Shown here piece by piece: positions 17,195 through 27,179 of a DNA stretch of 64,000 bases. The notes beneath the pieces are model-generated. The model searched no databases. It saw only the letters and a list, made by a program, of their open reading frames with translations, and had not been told where the DNA came from. The DNA lies in contig NZ_WWCJ01000010.1 of assembly GCF_009857475.1 (NCBI RefSeq), positions 186,001-250,000 of the forward strand, written 5' to 3'. The position numbers and the translations under genes were made by a program. The first letter of the stretch is position 1, and each line of letters opens with the position of its first letter. This DNA is from Pseudoduganella guangdongensis. Its GTDB lineage: Bacteria; Pseudomonadota; Gammaproteobacteria; Burkholderiales; Burkholderiaceae_D.

Positions 17195-18703
17195 GGCGGC
17201 CGTCAGCGGCAGAAGCAGCTCGAAGCGCACGCCCTGCCCGGGCGCGCTTGCCAGGCTGATGCTGCCTTGCAGCGCGCCGCACACCAGGTTGTTCACGATG
17301 TACATGCCCAGCCCCGAGCCGCCGGCGCCGATCTTGGTGGAGAAGAAGGGTTCGAAGATTTTCTGTTGCAGCTCCGGCGCGATGCCGACGCCGTCGTCGC
17401 TGTACACCAGGCGCACATGATCGCCGTCCACGCTGGCGGCGAGCGACACCTTGCCGCAGCCGCGCCCCTCGAAGCCGTGCAGGATGGAGTTGACGATCAG
17501 GTTATTGAGGATCTGCTCCAGGTGGCCGGGATAGGAATCCATCAGCACCCCGGGCGGCACCTGCATCTCCACCGCCACATTGGCCTGGCGCAGCATGCGC
17601 CCCAGCGTGACCAGGATATCGTGCAGGCAGGTGTGCAGGTCGAACTGGCGGCGGCGCTGGCTGGTCTGGTCCACCGCCACATTCTTGAAACTCTCGATCA
17701 GCTCGCGCGCCTTGTCGGCGCTGCGCACCAGCACTTCGCTGGCGGCGCGGCATTCGGTGGCCGAGGCCACCAGGCCGGAGCGCGTCAGCTTGCCCGCCAG
17801 CGCGCTGTCGGCCAGTTCCACCACGCGGTCGCGCAGGGCGGTGGCCAGCAGCACCAGGTTGCCCACCGGGGTATTCAGCTCGTGCGCCACACCGGCCACG
17901 ATGCCGCCCAGCGCCACCATCTTTTCCTGCTCCACGATCTGCTGCAAGGCTTGCCGCAGCTCGCAGCTGCGCGCCTCCTCCGCCTCCTTGCGCCGGGTGA
18001 TGTCGCGCACCAGCGCGGCGAAGGTCGGCGGCTGCGATTGCGGCACCTGCCATTGCGACAGCTCGACATCGAACTCGCGCCCGTTGCGATGGCGCGCGCG
18101 CTGGCTGCAGGCGTCGCGCACCGGCAACAGCACGCGGCCGGCCGGCTGGCCCAGCATCTCGTCGCGGCGCCAGCCGAACAGGTGCTCCGCCGCGTGGTTC
18201 CAGTCGGTGACGATGCCGTTGGCATCGGTGGCGATGAAGGCTTCGCTGGCACTGTCGATCACCATGCGCAGGCGGCGCTCCGATTCGTGCAGGGCCTGGG
18301 TACGCTCCTGCACCTTGGCGTACAGCTCGCACAGCACCGCCACCTTGTTGCGCAGCACGGCCGGCTCGATCGGCTTGGTGAGGAAGTCGACCGCGCCCAT
18401 GCCGTAGCCCTCGAACTGGCGCACGCGGTCGTGCAGGCCGGCGGTGATGAAGATGATGGGCAGGTGGCGCGTGCGCGGGTTGGCGCGCAGCAGTTCGGCG
18501 GTTTCCATGCCGTCCATGTCGGGCATCTGCACGTCCAGCAGCACCACCGCGAAATCGCGCTTGAGCGACTGGCGCAAGGCCTCCTGCCCGGACAAGGCCG
18601 GCACCAGTTCCAGCGGCTGCGGCATATCCTCCAGCAGCGCCTCCAGCGCGGTCAGGTTTTCCTGGCGGTCGTCCACCATCAGCACTGGAATGGTCCTGTT
18701 CAT
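17141..18703 (-). CDS. Receiver-PAS-histidine kinase
   Basis: 520-residue cytoplasmic sensor kinase with its receiver domain in front. REC covers about residues 4-120, with phosphoacceptor Asp in VLLDVQMPDMDG and the conserved Lys in TKPIEP. A PAS domain spans about 145-265, and the HisKA box is VAHELNTPVGN with His at about 274. The HATPase domain has the N box (NNLIVNSILHG) and G boxes (DDGVGIAPE, GGSGLGMYIV). No membrane segment. Its start overlaps the stop of the larger hybrid kinase (ATGA), so phosphate probably passes from that protein to this receiver. No DNA-binding output is visible. Confidence 0.9.
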   Translation of the reverse strand: MNRTIPVLMVDDRQENLTALEALLEDMPQPLELVPALSGQEALRQSLKRDFAVVLLDVQMPDMDGMETAELLRANPRTRHLPIIFITAGLHDRVRQFEGYGMGAVDFLTKPIEPAVLRNKVAVLCELYAKVQERTQALHESERRLRMVIDSASEAFIATDANGIVTDWNHAAEHLFGWRRDEMLGQPAGRVLLPVRDACSQRARHRNGREFDVELSQWQVPQSQPPTFAALVRDITRRKEAEEARSCELRQALQQIVEQEKMVALGGIVAGVAHELNTPVGNLVLLATALRDRVVELADSALAGKLTRSGLVASATECRAASEVLVRSADKARELIESFKNVAVDQTSQRRRQFDLHTCLHDILVTLGRMLRQANVAVEMQVPPGVLMDSYPGHLEQILNNLIVNSILHGFEGRGCGKVSLAASVDGDHVRLVYSDDGVGIAPELQQKIFEPFFSTKIGAGGSGLGMYIVNNLVCGALQGSISLASAPGQGVRFELLLPLTAASGGADREQGAVDGAGGV

Positions 18704-21700
18704 GCTTCCCCTTGGCGTCTTATCCAGACCCGCAGCAGCGACAGCAGCTGCGTGGTGTCGATCGGCTTGGCGAGGTAGTCGCTGGCACCCGCCTCCAGGC
18801 ATTTCTGATGGTCGCCGGGCATGGCCTTGGCGGTCATCGCAATAATGGGCAGGTCCTTGAAGCGCGGCTCGGCACGGATGCGGCGCATTGCTTCATAACC
18901 ATTCATCTGCGGCATCATTATATCCATCAGCACCACGTCGAAGCGCTCTTCGCCGTTGAGCTTCTCCAGCGCTTCCAGGCCGTTTTCCGCCTCCACCACC
19001 TGCACGCCGCGCTCGCCCAGCAGGCTGGCCAGGGAGAACAGGTTGCGCATATCGTCATCCACCACCAGCACCTTGCTGCCGGCCAGCGCGGCCGCTTCCT
19101 GCTGCACCGCGCGCCCGCCCTGCTCCACGCTGTGCAGGAACAGCTGCACTTCACCCAGCAGGCGTTCCGGGCTCTTGCTGCCCTTGACGATGACGCTGCG
19201 CGCGTAGCGGTTCAACAGGCGCAGCTGCTCGCGCCCCAGGTCCTGGCCGGAATGGATCACCACCGGCAGCTGGCGCAGCTGCGGCTGGGCGTGCAATTCT
19301 TCCAGCACCTGGTAGCCGCTCATGTCCTGCAGGCCCAGGTCCAACACCATGCAGTCGAAGTGCCCGTGCTGCAGCTGCTGCAGCGCCTCCTTGCCGCCCC
19401 GGCAGCGCACCACCTCCACGTCGCGCGCCGCCAGCAGCGCCGCCAGGCTGCTCAACTGGCCCTCATCGTCCTCCACCACCAGCACCCGCTTCAGCGTGGC
19501 CGCCCAAGCCTGCTCGATGCTGTCGAACACCGCCGCCAGCTGCTCCACGCTGGCCGGCTTGGTCAGCAGGCCGAGCGCGCCCAGGTCGCGCGCCCGCTGC
19601 AGCTCGTCCAGGCAGGTGATGAAATGCACCGGCAGGTGGCTGGTGCGCGGGTCTTCGCGCAGCTGGCGCATCACTTCCCAACCGTCCATGCGCGCCATCA
19701 TCACGTCCAGCAGCACCGCGTGCGGCGCCTCGTGCCGCGCCAGCTCCAGGCCCTGCACGCCATCGCTCGCCACCATGGGCTGGTAGCCACGCGAAAGCAC
19801 AAAGTCGGCCAGCACCTGGGCGAAGAAGGGGTCGTCCTCCACCACCAGGATGCGCCGGCCCGCCATGCCCGCTCCCACCGCCGCATCGCCGGCCGCCGGC
19901 GCGCTCGCGCCGCCCGAGCCGCCCGCAAGCCGCGCGCCGTCGGACGCCGCGCCATCCTGCCAGGCCGCGCCATCGACCACCGGCTGCAGCGGCAGCATGA
20001 AGGTGAAGGTACTGCCCTCCCCCTCCCTGCTATGCAAATGCAGCGCCCCGCCCATCTTGCGCGCCAGCTGCAGCGAGATCGACAAGCCCAGGCCCGTTCC
20101 CCCGTAATGCCGGCTGATACTGCCATCGGCCTGGCGGAACGCCTCGAAGATCGAGACCTGCTTGTCCGCCGCCACCCCGATCCCGGTGTCGCTGACGGCA
20201 AACGACAACTGCTCCCCCACCACCGACACGCGCAGCGCCACGTTCCCCGCGTGGGTGAACTTGAGCGCATTGGCAAGCAGGTTGCGCAGCACCTGCTGCA
20301 CCCGCTGCCCATCCATCGGCACCACCTCCGGCGTGCCCGGCAAGCGCTCCACCGAAAAGGCCAGCCCCTTCTGCTCCGCCTGCGGCGCGAACTGCGCCGC
20401 CAGCTCGTCGCACAGGCCGGCCAGCGGTACCGGCTCGATATGCAGGTCCACCTTGCCCGCCTCCATCTTGGCCAGGTCCAGGATATCGTTGATCAGGTTG
20501 AGCAGGTCGCGCCCCGCGTTGTGGATCGTACCGGCGTACTCCAGCTGGCGCTCGCTCAGGTTATGCCCTTTGTTCTCCTTCAGCAGCGAGGACAGGATCA
20601 GCATCGAATTCAAGGGCGTGCGCAGCTCATGCGACATATTCGCCATGAACTCGCTCTTGTAGGCGCTGACCCGCTGGGTCTCCTCGCGCTGCCGCTCCAG
20701 CTGGTCAGCGCGCTCCTCCAGCTCCGCATTCGACTGCTGCAGTTCCTCCTGCTGCACCCGCAGCTCCTCCGCCTGCTGCGCCGTCTCCGCCAGCAAAGCA
20801 CGCGTGCGCTGACGCGTGATGTTCACTTCCAGCCCGATCGCCATCGCCTCCGCGCACAGGTCGACGAAGGCCAGCTCCACTTCGCTGAAGGCGCGGAAAG
20901 CGCCCAGCTCCATCACCCCCACCATATTGCGCCCGTGCTGCAGCGGCAGCACCAGCACCGCCGACGGCCCCGCGCTGCCCAGCGCCGACGCTATCGACAG
21001 GTAACCCGGCGGCGCCTCCGCCACCAGCATGCGCCGGCCATCGCGCACGGCCTGCCCCGCCAGGCCCTCGCCCGGCACCACCAGCGCCGGATGCTGCCCT
21101 TGCGCCAGGCCATAGCCTGCCAGCAGCCGCATGCCCTGCCCCTGCCCCTCGTCCGCATACAGCGCGCCGACGCGCGCCCCCAGCCGCTCCGCCACAAACG
21201 TCAGGATACGCTGCCCCATCGCGGCCAGCTCCTGCTCGCCGCGCATCACCGTGTTCAATTCATTCTGGCTCGACTTGAGCCAATCGCGTTCGCGCTCGGC
21301 CAGGTTGCTGTCGCGCAGGGCCTGCGTCATCTGCGCGAAGGCCTGGTCGAAGCTGCGCTGCGCCTCCGCCAGCGCCGCCACGGAATGCAGCAGGTCGCCC
21401 GCCTCGTCATGCGCCACCCCTTGCAGGTCCAGCGGCGGCAGGGGCGCCGGCGTGAAGCCGTGCTCCAGGTTGCCGCCCGCCACCGCCTGCACCGCTGCCA
21501 CATGGCCGGCGCGCGAAGCGGCCAGCGCCCGCGCCGCATCGAGCGCACGGTGCAGCGGCCGCGCCACATTGCGCTGGTAGAACACGCGCAGCGCCACCGC
21601 CAGCAGCACCAGGATCGCCCCCAGCGCAATCACCACCCAGCTCGCGATGCGCGCCGCGCTGGCCGCCTCGCGCGTCGAATTCACTTCCAGTACGCCGCGC

Positions 21701-22266
21701 ACATCGCCCAGCTTCCAGTCCGTCCTGGGGCTTTGCGGATGGCTGTTATGGCAGGCCACGCACGCCTGCGCGCTCATGCGGTCGGCCAGCGCCACGCGCA
21801 CGGTGGTCTTGCCATCAATGGTTTCGGTGCGGGAGAACACGCCTTGCGGCGTTTTTTGCAGGTAGTTCCAGGCATCCTGCGCGAACCGGTCGCTGACGCG
21901 TTCGCGCCGCTGCGGGAAGGGATAGGGGCTGTACAGCTTGACCGACGTGCCGCTGCCCTGCATCAGCGCGCTCAGGTCGTGGATCATGGTGGCCGGCAGC
22001 GGGATCGCATTGTCCTTGTTGCGGTAATCCGGATCGACCAGCAGGTCGGACCGTGCCAGCACGCGCGCCGCCACATTCTCCGTGTAGTATTTGCGCAGCA
22101 CCAGGAACTGGCGCACCGTGGCCTGCGCCGCGTCCACCGCGTCACGCTCGGCATTCCCCCTGATCAGGACCGGCAATAATGCCGAAACGACCACGCCACA
22201 CAGGACCAGCAACACGCCAATGGGCAGGAACAGTTTCCAGAACAGGCTGCTGGAGCGTGCAAGCAA
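18700..22266 (-). CDS. Membrane hybrid histidine kinase with c-type haem sensor domain and three receivers
   Basis: 1188 residues. A membrane helix (about 8-30) precedes a periplasmic Tll0287-like (DUF3365) sensor domain carrying a haem-attachment motif CVACH at about 167-171. Then come a second helix (about 205-230), a HAMP-like linker, a GAF domain (about 330-480), a coiled coil, HisKA (MSHELRTP, His about 546) and HATPase. Receivers start near 802, 925 and 1062 (VVEDD, VVEDD and VVDDD starts; the third has DIMMPQMNG). No ATG fits. TTG at 22266 is preceded by GGAG at seven bases; TTG at 22281 is an alternative. Likely senses redox state or a diatomic gas (inference). Confidence 0.88.
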   Translation of the reverse strand: MLARSSSLFWKLFLPIGVLLVLCGVVVSALLPVLIRGNAERDAVDAAQATVRQFLVLRKYYTENVAARVLARSDLLVDPDYRNKDNAIPLPATMIHDLSALMQGSGTSVKLYSPYPFPQRRERVSDRFAQDAWNYLQKTPQGVFSRTETIDGKTTVRVALADRMSAQACVACHNSHPQSPRTDWKLGDVRGVLEVNSTREAASAARIASWVVIALGAILVLLAVALRVFYQRNVARPLHRALDAARALAASRAGHVAAVQAVAGGNLEHGFTPAPLPPLDLQGVAHDEAGDLLHSVAALAEAQRSFDQAFAQMTQALRDSNLAERERDWLKSSQNELNTVMRGEQELAAMGQRILTFVAERLGARVGALYADEGQGQGMRLLAGYGLAQGQHPALVVPGEGLAGQAVRDGRRMLVAEAPPGYLSIASALGSAGPSAVLVLPLQHGRNMVGVMELGAFRAFSEVELAFVDLCAEAMAIGLEVNITRQRTRALLAETAQQAEELRVQQEELQQSNAELEERADQLERQREETQRVSAYKSEFMANMSHELRTPLNSMLILSSLLKENKGHNLSERQLEYAGTIHNAGRDLLNLINDILDLAKMEAGKVDLHIEPVPLAGLCDELAAQFAPQAEQKGLAFSVERLPGTPEVVPMDGQRVQQVLRNLLANALKFTHAGNVALRVSVVGEQLSFAVSDTGIGVAADKQVSIFEAFRQADGSISRHYGGTGLGLSISLQLARKMGGALHLHSREGEGSTFTFMLPLQPVVDGAAWQDGAASDGARLAGGSGGASAPAAGDAAVGAGMAGRRILVVEDDPFFAQVLADFVLSRGYQPMVASDGVQGLELARHEAPHAVLLDVMMARMDGWEVMRQLREDPRTSHLPVHFITCLDELQRARDLGALGLLTKPASVEQLAAVFDSIEQAWAATLKRVLVVEDDEGQLSSLAALLAARDVEVVRCRGGKEALQQLQHGHFDCMVLDLGLQDMSGYQVLEELHAQPQLRQLPVVIHSGQDLGREQLRLLNRYARSVIVKGSKSPERLLGEVQLFLHSVEQGGRAVQQEAAALAGSKVLVVDDDMRNLFSLASLLGERGVQVVEAENGLEALEKLNGEERFDVVLMDIMMPQMNGYEAMRRIRAEPRFKDLPIIAMTAKAMPGDHQKCLEAGASDYLAKPIDTTQLLSLLRVWIRRQGEA

Positions 22267-22354
22267 GGCGAGTCTCCGCAAAGACGGGGTTTGCCCCGGG
22301 GTTTGACCCTATTCTTGCGCGGAAAACTGCATGAGGCAAGCCTACCGAGAGTTA

Positions 22355-23125
22355 CTACTTTTTAGCGGGGCGCAGTTCGATCTCGAACAGTTTGGGCCAG
22401 CGCTTGCCGGTCACGAACAGACGGCGCGTTTTGGCATCGTAGGCGATGCCGTTCAGGACGTTGTCGATATCCTTGCCCGCCTTGGCGGTGGCCGCCAGGC
22501 CTGACAGGTCGATCCAGCCCAGCACCCGGCCGCTGAACGGGTCGATGCGGGCAATGCGGTCGGACTGCCAGACATTGGCATAAATCTGTCCTTCCACCCA
22601 CTCCAGCTCATTGATTTTGGCCAGCGGCTGGCCGTCCACGGTGACCTTGATGCGGCGTTGCTCGCCGAAGGATTTGGGATCGAGAACACGGATTTCCGGC
22701 GTGCCGTCGCTCATGTACAGGCGCTCGCCGTCGCTGGTCAGGCCCCAGCCCTCGCCCATGTAGTTGAAAGTGCCCTTGATCGACAGGCTGCCCTGGTCCA
22801 TCACGAAGCCGGCCTGGTTCATCCAGGTGATGCCGACGATGCTGTCGCCGTGCGGCGCAATACCTTCGCCGAACACCTTCTCCGGCAGCGCGCGCTTTTG
22901 CAGCACCTTGCCGGTCGCCAGCTCCACCTTGCGCACCGAGGAGGCACCGTACTGGCCGGTGCTCTCCCACAGGAAGCCGTCCTTGAAGAACAAACCCTGG
23001 GTGAAGGCTTGCGGGTCGTGCGGGTAGGTCGCCTTGATGGCGTACCCCTGCACCGGCACCGCAGCCGCCGCGCATTGCGCCGCCAGCGCCAGTGCCGCTA
23101 CGCCGAGCGCCGCCGCCTTACGCAT
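22355..23125 (-). CDS. Glutaminyl-peptide cyclotransferase (plant/bacterial beta-propeller type)
   Basis: 256 residues with a signal peptide (about 1-21). The mature sequence [19 protein letters not shown] is the typical start of the bacterial glutamine cyclotransferase family, which forms N-terminal pyroglutamate on secreted proteins. The family motif [20 protein letters not shown] is near the C-terminus. Its ATG lies inside the ruvB end (8-base overlap), so it is cotranslated with ruvB, although there is no functional link to recombination. Confidence 0.85.
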   Translation of the reverse strand: MRKAAALGVAALALAAQCAAAAVPVQGYAIKATYPHDPQAFTQGLFFKDGFLWESTGQYGASSVRKVELATGKVLQKRALPEKVFGEGIAPHGDSIVGITWMNQAGFVMDQGSLSIKGTFNYMGEGWGLTSDGERLYMSDGTPEIRVLDPKSFGEQRRIKVTVDGQPLAKINELEWVEGQIYANVWQSDRIARIDPFSGRVLGWIDLSGLAATAKAGKDIDNVLNGIAYDAKTRRLFVTGKRWPKLFEIELRPAKK

Positions 23126-24173
23126 CCCACAAATCCCCGGTGGCGCTGGTGCGCGGCGGGTTCACGCCGAAATGCTGGTAGGCCTGGGCCGTGGCCACCC
23201 GCCCGCGCGGCGTGCGCTGCAGGAAGCCCTGCTGGATCAGGTAAGGCTCCAGCACGTCCTCGATGGTGTCGGCCGCCTCGCCGATGGCCGCCGCCAGGTT
23301 GCCGATGCCGACCGGGCCGCCGCCGAATTTGTACAGCACCGCCTCCAGCAGCTTGCGGTCCATCACGTCAAAGCCGGCGTGGTCCACGTCCAGCATGCGC
23401 AGCGCCGCATCGGCCAGCTCGCGCGTGATGTCGCCGTTGCCCTTCACCTCCGCGTAATCGCGCACGCGGCGCAGCAGGCGGTTGGCGATACGCGGCGTGC
23501 CGCGCGCGCGGCGCGCGATTTCCAGCGCCCCGCCGTCGTCGATATTCGCCTTCAGCAAAGCGGCGCTGCGGGTCACGATCTTCGCCAGTTCCTCGGTGGT
23601 GTAGAACTCCAGCCGCGCCACGATGCCGAAGCGGTCGCGCAGCGGGTTGGTCAGCATGCCGGCGCGCGTGGTGGCGCCGACCAGGGTGAAGGGCTGCAGG
23701 TCCAGCTTGACGCTGCGCGCCGCCGGGCCCTCGCCGATCATGATGTCGATCTGATAGTCCTCCAGCGCCGGATACAGGATCTCCTCGACCACCGGCGACA
23801 GGCGGTGGATCTCGTCGATGAACAGGACGTCGTTCGCCTCCAGGTTGGTCAGGATCGCCGCCAGGTCGCCCGGGCGCTCCAGCACCGGGCCGGAAGTCTG
23901 GCGCATATTCACGCCCATCTCGCGCGCGATGATGTTGGCCAGCGTGGTCTTGCCCAGGCCCGGCGGGCCAAACAGCAAGGTATGGTCGAGCGCCTCGCTC
24001 CGCTTGCGCGCGGCGGAAATGAAGATTTCCAGCTGGCTGCGGATCTTGGCCTGGCCGACATATTCATCCAGGTGCTTGGGGCGCAAGGCGCGCTCGATCG
24101 CCTCCTCGTTGGGGGAGGAGGGTGCCGCATCAATAATGCGCTGTTCGCTGAAATTGTCGGTCTGGATGCTCAT
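23118..24173 (-). CDS. ruvB: Holliday junction branch migration helicase RuvB
   Basis: 351-residue AAA+ motor that, with RuvA, drives branch migration. Walker [12 protein letters not shown], Walker B FIDEIHR, sensor 1 GATTRAG, and the C-terminal winged helix ([14 protein letters not shown]) are all present. Start set at ATG 24173 ([10 protein letters not shown]), the usual N-terminus. Unusually it stands about 6.6 kb away from ruvCA, with a mixed set of accessory genes between them. It overlaps the glutamine cyclotransferase gene downstream. Confidence 0.97.
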   Translation of the reverse strand: MSIQTDNFSEQRIIDAAPSSPNEEAIERALRPKHLDEYVGQAKIRSQLEIFISAARKRSEALDHTLLFGPPGLGKTTLANIIAREMGVNMRQTSGPVLERPGDLAAILTNLEANDVLFIDEIHRLSPVVEEILYPALEDYQIDIMIGEGPAARSVKLDLQPFTLVGATTRAGMLTNPLRDRFGIVARLEFYTTEELAKIVTRSAALLKANIDDGGALEIARRARGTPRIANRLLRRVRDYAEVKGNGDITRELADAALRMLDVDHAGFDVMDRKLLEAVLYKFGGGPVGIGNLAAAIGEAADTIEDVLEPYLIQQGFLQRTPRGRVATAQAYQHFGVNPPRTSATGDLWDA

Positions 24174-24201
24174 GCCAGCATTGTACCTGCTGGCGCGGCC
24201 G

Positions 24202-24678
24202 CTAGCGGTATCGCGCGGCCGTGATGAATTGGCTGAAAGTTTCACACCAGACAATCACCGTCGTGTAGCCAGCCGGGTCGACGCCGGGCGGCAGCGGCAC
24301 CACGAAGTTCTTGAACGTTCTCACCTCTCCCACCCGCACCATGCTGGCCTTGTGGCGCTGGAAGTCGGCCTCGGTTTCCAGGTAGACGGGTGACAAGTAC
24401 AGCTTGTAGTCCGGCCCGGGCGCCAGCTCGCCCTCCAGCACCACCGCGCGCCCGGTCAGCGACACCTTGCCCTCCCCCCAGTGCAGCGCATCGCTGTCCG
24501 CCAGGTCGCGGCGGAAGATGCCGCTGAAGCGGGCCGCCGCCGCCTCGCTGCGCGCCGCCGCCGGGCTGGGCGCGGCGGGTGCGATCAGTATGGGCAGCAG
24601 GTAGACGCCCAGCGCAAAGCCGGCACCCAAGGCCAGCAGATGCGTGGCGGCGCCGAGCAGGAGCCGGCGCCGGTTCAT
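24202..24678 (-). CDS. DM13 domain protein, membrane-anchored
   Basis: 158 residues. An N-terminal membrane helix (about 8-33) is followed by a DM13-type domain: [20 protein letters not shown], the [10 protein letters not shown] strand, and the ending [19 protein letters not shown] with the conserved cysteine. DM13 domains are extracytoplasmic and have been suggested to take part in electron transfer; this remains unproven. It lies 28 bases upstream of ruvB on the same strand. Confidence 0.75.
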   Translation of the reverse strand: MNRRRLLLGAATHLLALGAGFALGVYLLPILIAPAAPSPAAARSEAAAARFSGIFRRDLADSDALHWGEGKVSLTGRAVVLEGELAPGPDYKLYLSPVYLETEADFQRHKASMVRVGEVRTFKNFVVPLPPGVDPAGYTTVIVWCETFSQFITAARYR

Positions 24679-24919
24679 GCCGGGGCCCGCCGGCGGTACC
24701 GGAACGTCGGCCCGCTGTTGCAGCCCGCGCCGTCCGGCCCGCCAAAGATGCCAGCGAGTTTGCGCATACGACCCACCTTTCCCGTGTTAGCCGTCCAACA
24801 ATAGCACGCTCACGGCCGCGTGTTGTAGGACATTCGCGCATGACTTCACGGCGCGTGCGCCGCTAGCCCCGGCGCTGCAGGCCGCCATACTGGCGCCATG
24901 CCACCCCAAGGAGGTTTTC

Positions 24920-26083
24920 ATGCGCGCACTTACCTACCATTCCGCGCACGAGGTCCAGGTCGACACCGTGCCCGATCCCATCCTGCAGGACGCCGACGAC
25001 GTCATCCTGCGCATCACCGCCACCGCCATCTGCGGCTCCGACCTGCACTTGTACCGCGGCAAAGTGCCGGCCATGAAGCAAGGCGATATCCTCGGCCACG
25101 AATTCATGGGCATCGTGGAGGATGCCGGACCCGGCGTCACCACCCTGGCGCGCGGCGACCGCGTGGTGGTGCCCTTCGTCATCGCCTGCGGCCAGTGCTT
25201 CTTCTGCGAGCGCCAGCTGTTCTCCGCCTGCGAAACCACCAATCCCGACCGCGGCGCCATCATGAACAAGAAAAACCTGCGCCCGGGGGCCGCCCTGTTC
25301 GGCTTTTCCCACCTGTACGGCGGCGTGCCGGGCGGGCAGGCCGAATACGTGCGCGTGCCCAAGGCCAACGTCGGCCCGATCCGCATTCCGGACGCGCTGG
25401 AAGATGAGCAGGTGCTGTTCCTGAGCGATATCCTGCCCACCGGCTACCAGGCCGTGCTGAATGCCGGCGTCGGCCAAGGCGACAGCCTGGCGATTTACGG
25501 CGCCGGCCCGGTCGGCCTGATGGCCGCCGCCTGCGCCCGCATGCTGGGCGTGGACACCATCTTCATGGTCGACCACAACGGCTACCGACTCGACTTTGCG
25601 CGCCAGGCCTACGGCGCAATCCCGGTCAACTTCGACCATGTCGATCCGGCCGAGTACATCATCGACAACACGGCCGCGCGCGGGGTGGATGCCGTGATCG
25701 ACGCGGTCGGCTTCGAAGCCAAAGGCAGCGCACTGGAAACCGCGCTCACCGCCATCAAGCTGGAAGGCAGCAGCGGCGCCGCCCTGCGCCAATGCATCGC
25801 GGCCGTAAGGCGCGGCGGCACGGTCAGCGTGCCGGGCGTGTACAGCGGCTTTATCCACGGCTTCCTGTTCGGCGACGCTTTCGACAAGGGCATCAGCTTC
25901 AAGATGGGCCAGACCCACGTGCAGCGCTTCATGCCCGAACTGCTGGAGTTCATCGGCCAGGGCAAGCTGCACCCGAACGCGATCATCAGTCACCGCCTGC
26001 CGCTGGAACAGGCCGCCGAGGGTTACCGCCTCTTCGACCGCAAGGAGGAGGAGTGCCGCAAGGTGATCCTGCGGCCCGGCTGA
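24920..26083 (+). CDS. Zinc-dependent alcohol dehydrogenase (MDR family, formaldehyde-dehydrogenase-like)
   Basis: 387 residues. Catalytic zinc ligands are Cys and His in [13 protein letters not shown] and GHEFMG. The structural-zinc region [15 protein letters not shown] has four cysteines. The NAD-binding motif is GAGPVGLMA, followed by an Asp-ending strand (MVDHNGYRL) that favours NAD. The long insert between lobes resembles glutathione-independent formaldehyde dehydrogenase-type members, so the substrate could be a small aldehyde or alcohol. AAGGAGG stands just ahead of the ATG. It is the only plus-strand gene in the ruvB-ruvA islet. Confidence 0.88.
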   Translation: MRALTYHSAHEVQVDTVPDPILQDADDVILRITATAICGSDLHLYRGKVPAMKQGDILGHEFMGIVEDAGPGVTTLARGDRVVVPFVIACGQCFFCERQLFSACETTNPDRGAIMNKKNLRPGAALFGFSHLYGGVPGGQAEYVRVPKANVGPIRIPDALEDEQVLFLSDILPTGYQAVLNAGVGQGDSLAIYGAGPVGLMAAACARMLGVDTIFMVDHNGYRLDFARQAYGAIPVNFDHVDPAEYIIDNTAARGVDAVIDAVGFEAKGSALETALTAIKLEGSSGAALRQCIAAVRRGGTVSVPGVYSGFIHGFLFGDAFDKGISFKMGQTHVQRFMPELLEFIGQGKLHPNAIISHRLPLEQAAEGYRLFDRKEEECRKVILRPG

Positions 26084-26086
26084 TGC

Positions 26087-26662
26087 TTAGCCTTCCTTGA
26101 ACACGATATCGATCGCCAGGCCGGCCGCCAGCAGCAAGCCGGCCTTGCCTTTGAATTCCTGGCCGATTGAAATCATATACGTGTCGGCGGAAGTGAACAG
26201 CTCCTTGCCCAGGCCTGCCCATTTCTTGGTAACGGTCCCGACTTCGCTGCCGTTGGCATCGATGAACTTGAAGTTCCAGCCTTTCCAGTCGCCCTTCACT
26301 TCCGCCACCAGTTGGTCGCGCGTGTCATAGACATGGAAGCCGCCGCCCAGGCTGAACAGCTTGGACTTGAAATAGCCGATGGCCTGGCCGGAGCGATCCA
26401 GGATATCGATGCGCGAACGCAGCAAAGTAAAGCCGCGCTGTATGGTCAGCACGGCCGGTCCGTCCTCCTGTTCGGCAATAGCCACCGTGGTCGGCAGGAT
26501 GCGCTTGTCGATCACCAGGCGCAAGGCATGGGTCAGGAAGCCGAGGCGCTCCTGCGCAACGCCGATAGGCGCCTGGGTTTCGGGATCGATGATGTCGTAG
26601 GTACCGGAGAATTTGAGGACGCCGACGTGTTCTTTGACCAGGTAATGCGATTTTTCCAGCAA
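26087..26662 (-). CDS. LURP-one-related (tubby-like/scramblase-like fold) protein
   Basis: 191 residues without signal or membrane helix. The pattern of a LURP-one-related (LOR) domain is visible: the start LEKSHYLVKEHVGVLKFSGT, the middle FSLGGGFHVYDTRDQLVAEV, and the end DTYMISIGQEF with a hydrophobic C-terminal helix (LLLAAGLAIDIVF). The bacterial members have no settled function. It is convergent with the alcohol dehydrogenase gene, with only three bases between them, and is followed upstream by a GNAT gene in the same direction. Confidence 0.8.
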   Translation of the reverse strand: MLEKSHYLVKEHVGVLKFSGTYDIIDPETQAPIGVAQERLGFLTHALRLVIDKRILPTTVAIAEQEDGPAVLTIQRGFTLLRSRIDILDRSGQAIGYFKSKLFSLGGGFHVYDTRDQLVAEVKGDWKGWNFKFIDANGSEVGTVTKKWAGLGKELFTSADTYMISIGQEFKGKAGLLLAAGLAIDIVFKEG

Positions 26663-26683
26663 GGTGAATCCTAAAAGGTGAGA

Positions 26684-27130
26684 TCAGGCGGAGCGCAGCA
26701 CGTGCGCCGACGCAGCGAACTGCTCATTGCCGGCCAGCTTGCCGCTGATGGTGTCGATAATAGTGAAGCCGGCCGAGAGGTAGAGGGCCAGTGCCGCCGC
26801 GTTCCCGGTGAGAACGTCAAGCGCCAGCGGCTTGCCCGCATCGCGCAGCACCGCCATCACCAGCGCGCGGCCGATGCCCTGGCGGAAACGGACGGGATCG
26901 ACGTAGAGCCAGGTCAGCTCTTCGTCGGTATAGCCGGCGAAACCGGCCACCGCACCGTCGATTTCCGCCACCAGCAAGGTGGCGTCGAACAAGCCCTCCT
27001 GCGCGCCGGTTTCTTCCAGCGGCAGGAAAGCATCGGCAAGGCCACTGGCTTCCAGTTCGTAAACACGGGCGGCGTCGTGGACGCGGCAGATGGCCTGCCA
27101 GTCTGTGGTTTGGTAAGGTCGGATATGCAT
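26684..27130 (-). CDS. GNAT family N-acetyltransferase
   Basis: 148 residues. The acetyl-CoA site is seen in LYVDPVRFRQGIGRALV (the R/Q-x-x-G-x-G/A loop) and the second half in VLTGNAAALALYLSAGF. Start set at ATG 27130 (MHIRPYQTTDW), a typical GNAT start, rather than at the longer frame. The acceptor is unknown; family members modify proteins, tRNA or small amines. Confidence 0.85.
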   Translation of the reverse strand: MHIRPYQTTDWQAICRVHDAARVYELEASGLADAFLPLEETGAQEGLFDATLLVAEIDGAVAGFAGYTDEELTWLYVDPVRFRQGIGRALVMAVLRDAGKPLALDVLTGNAAALALYLSAGFTIIDTISGKLAGNEQFAASAHVLRSA

Positions 27131-27179
27131 AGCGAGCAGCATTCTACCCGCCAGGCCCCGGCCCAATTCTCACGAAAAA

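Noticed and set aside
16942..18802. Upstream extension of the REC-PAS-kinase beyond 18703
   Set aside because: The extra residues lie inside the last receiver of the hybrid kinase and show no domain; ATG 18703 gives the standard receiver start and an ATGA overlap.
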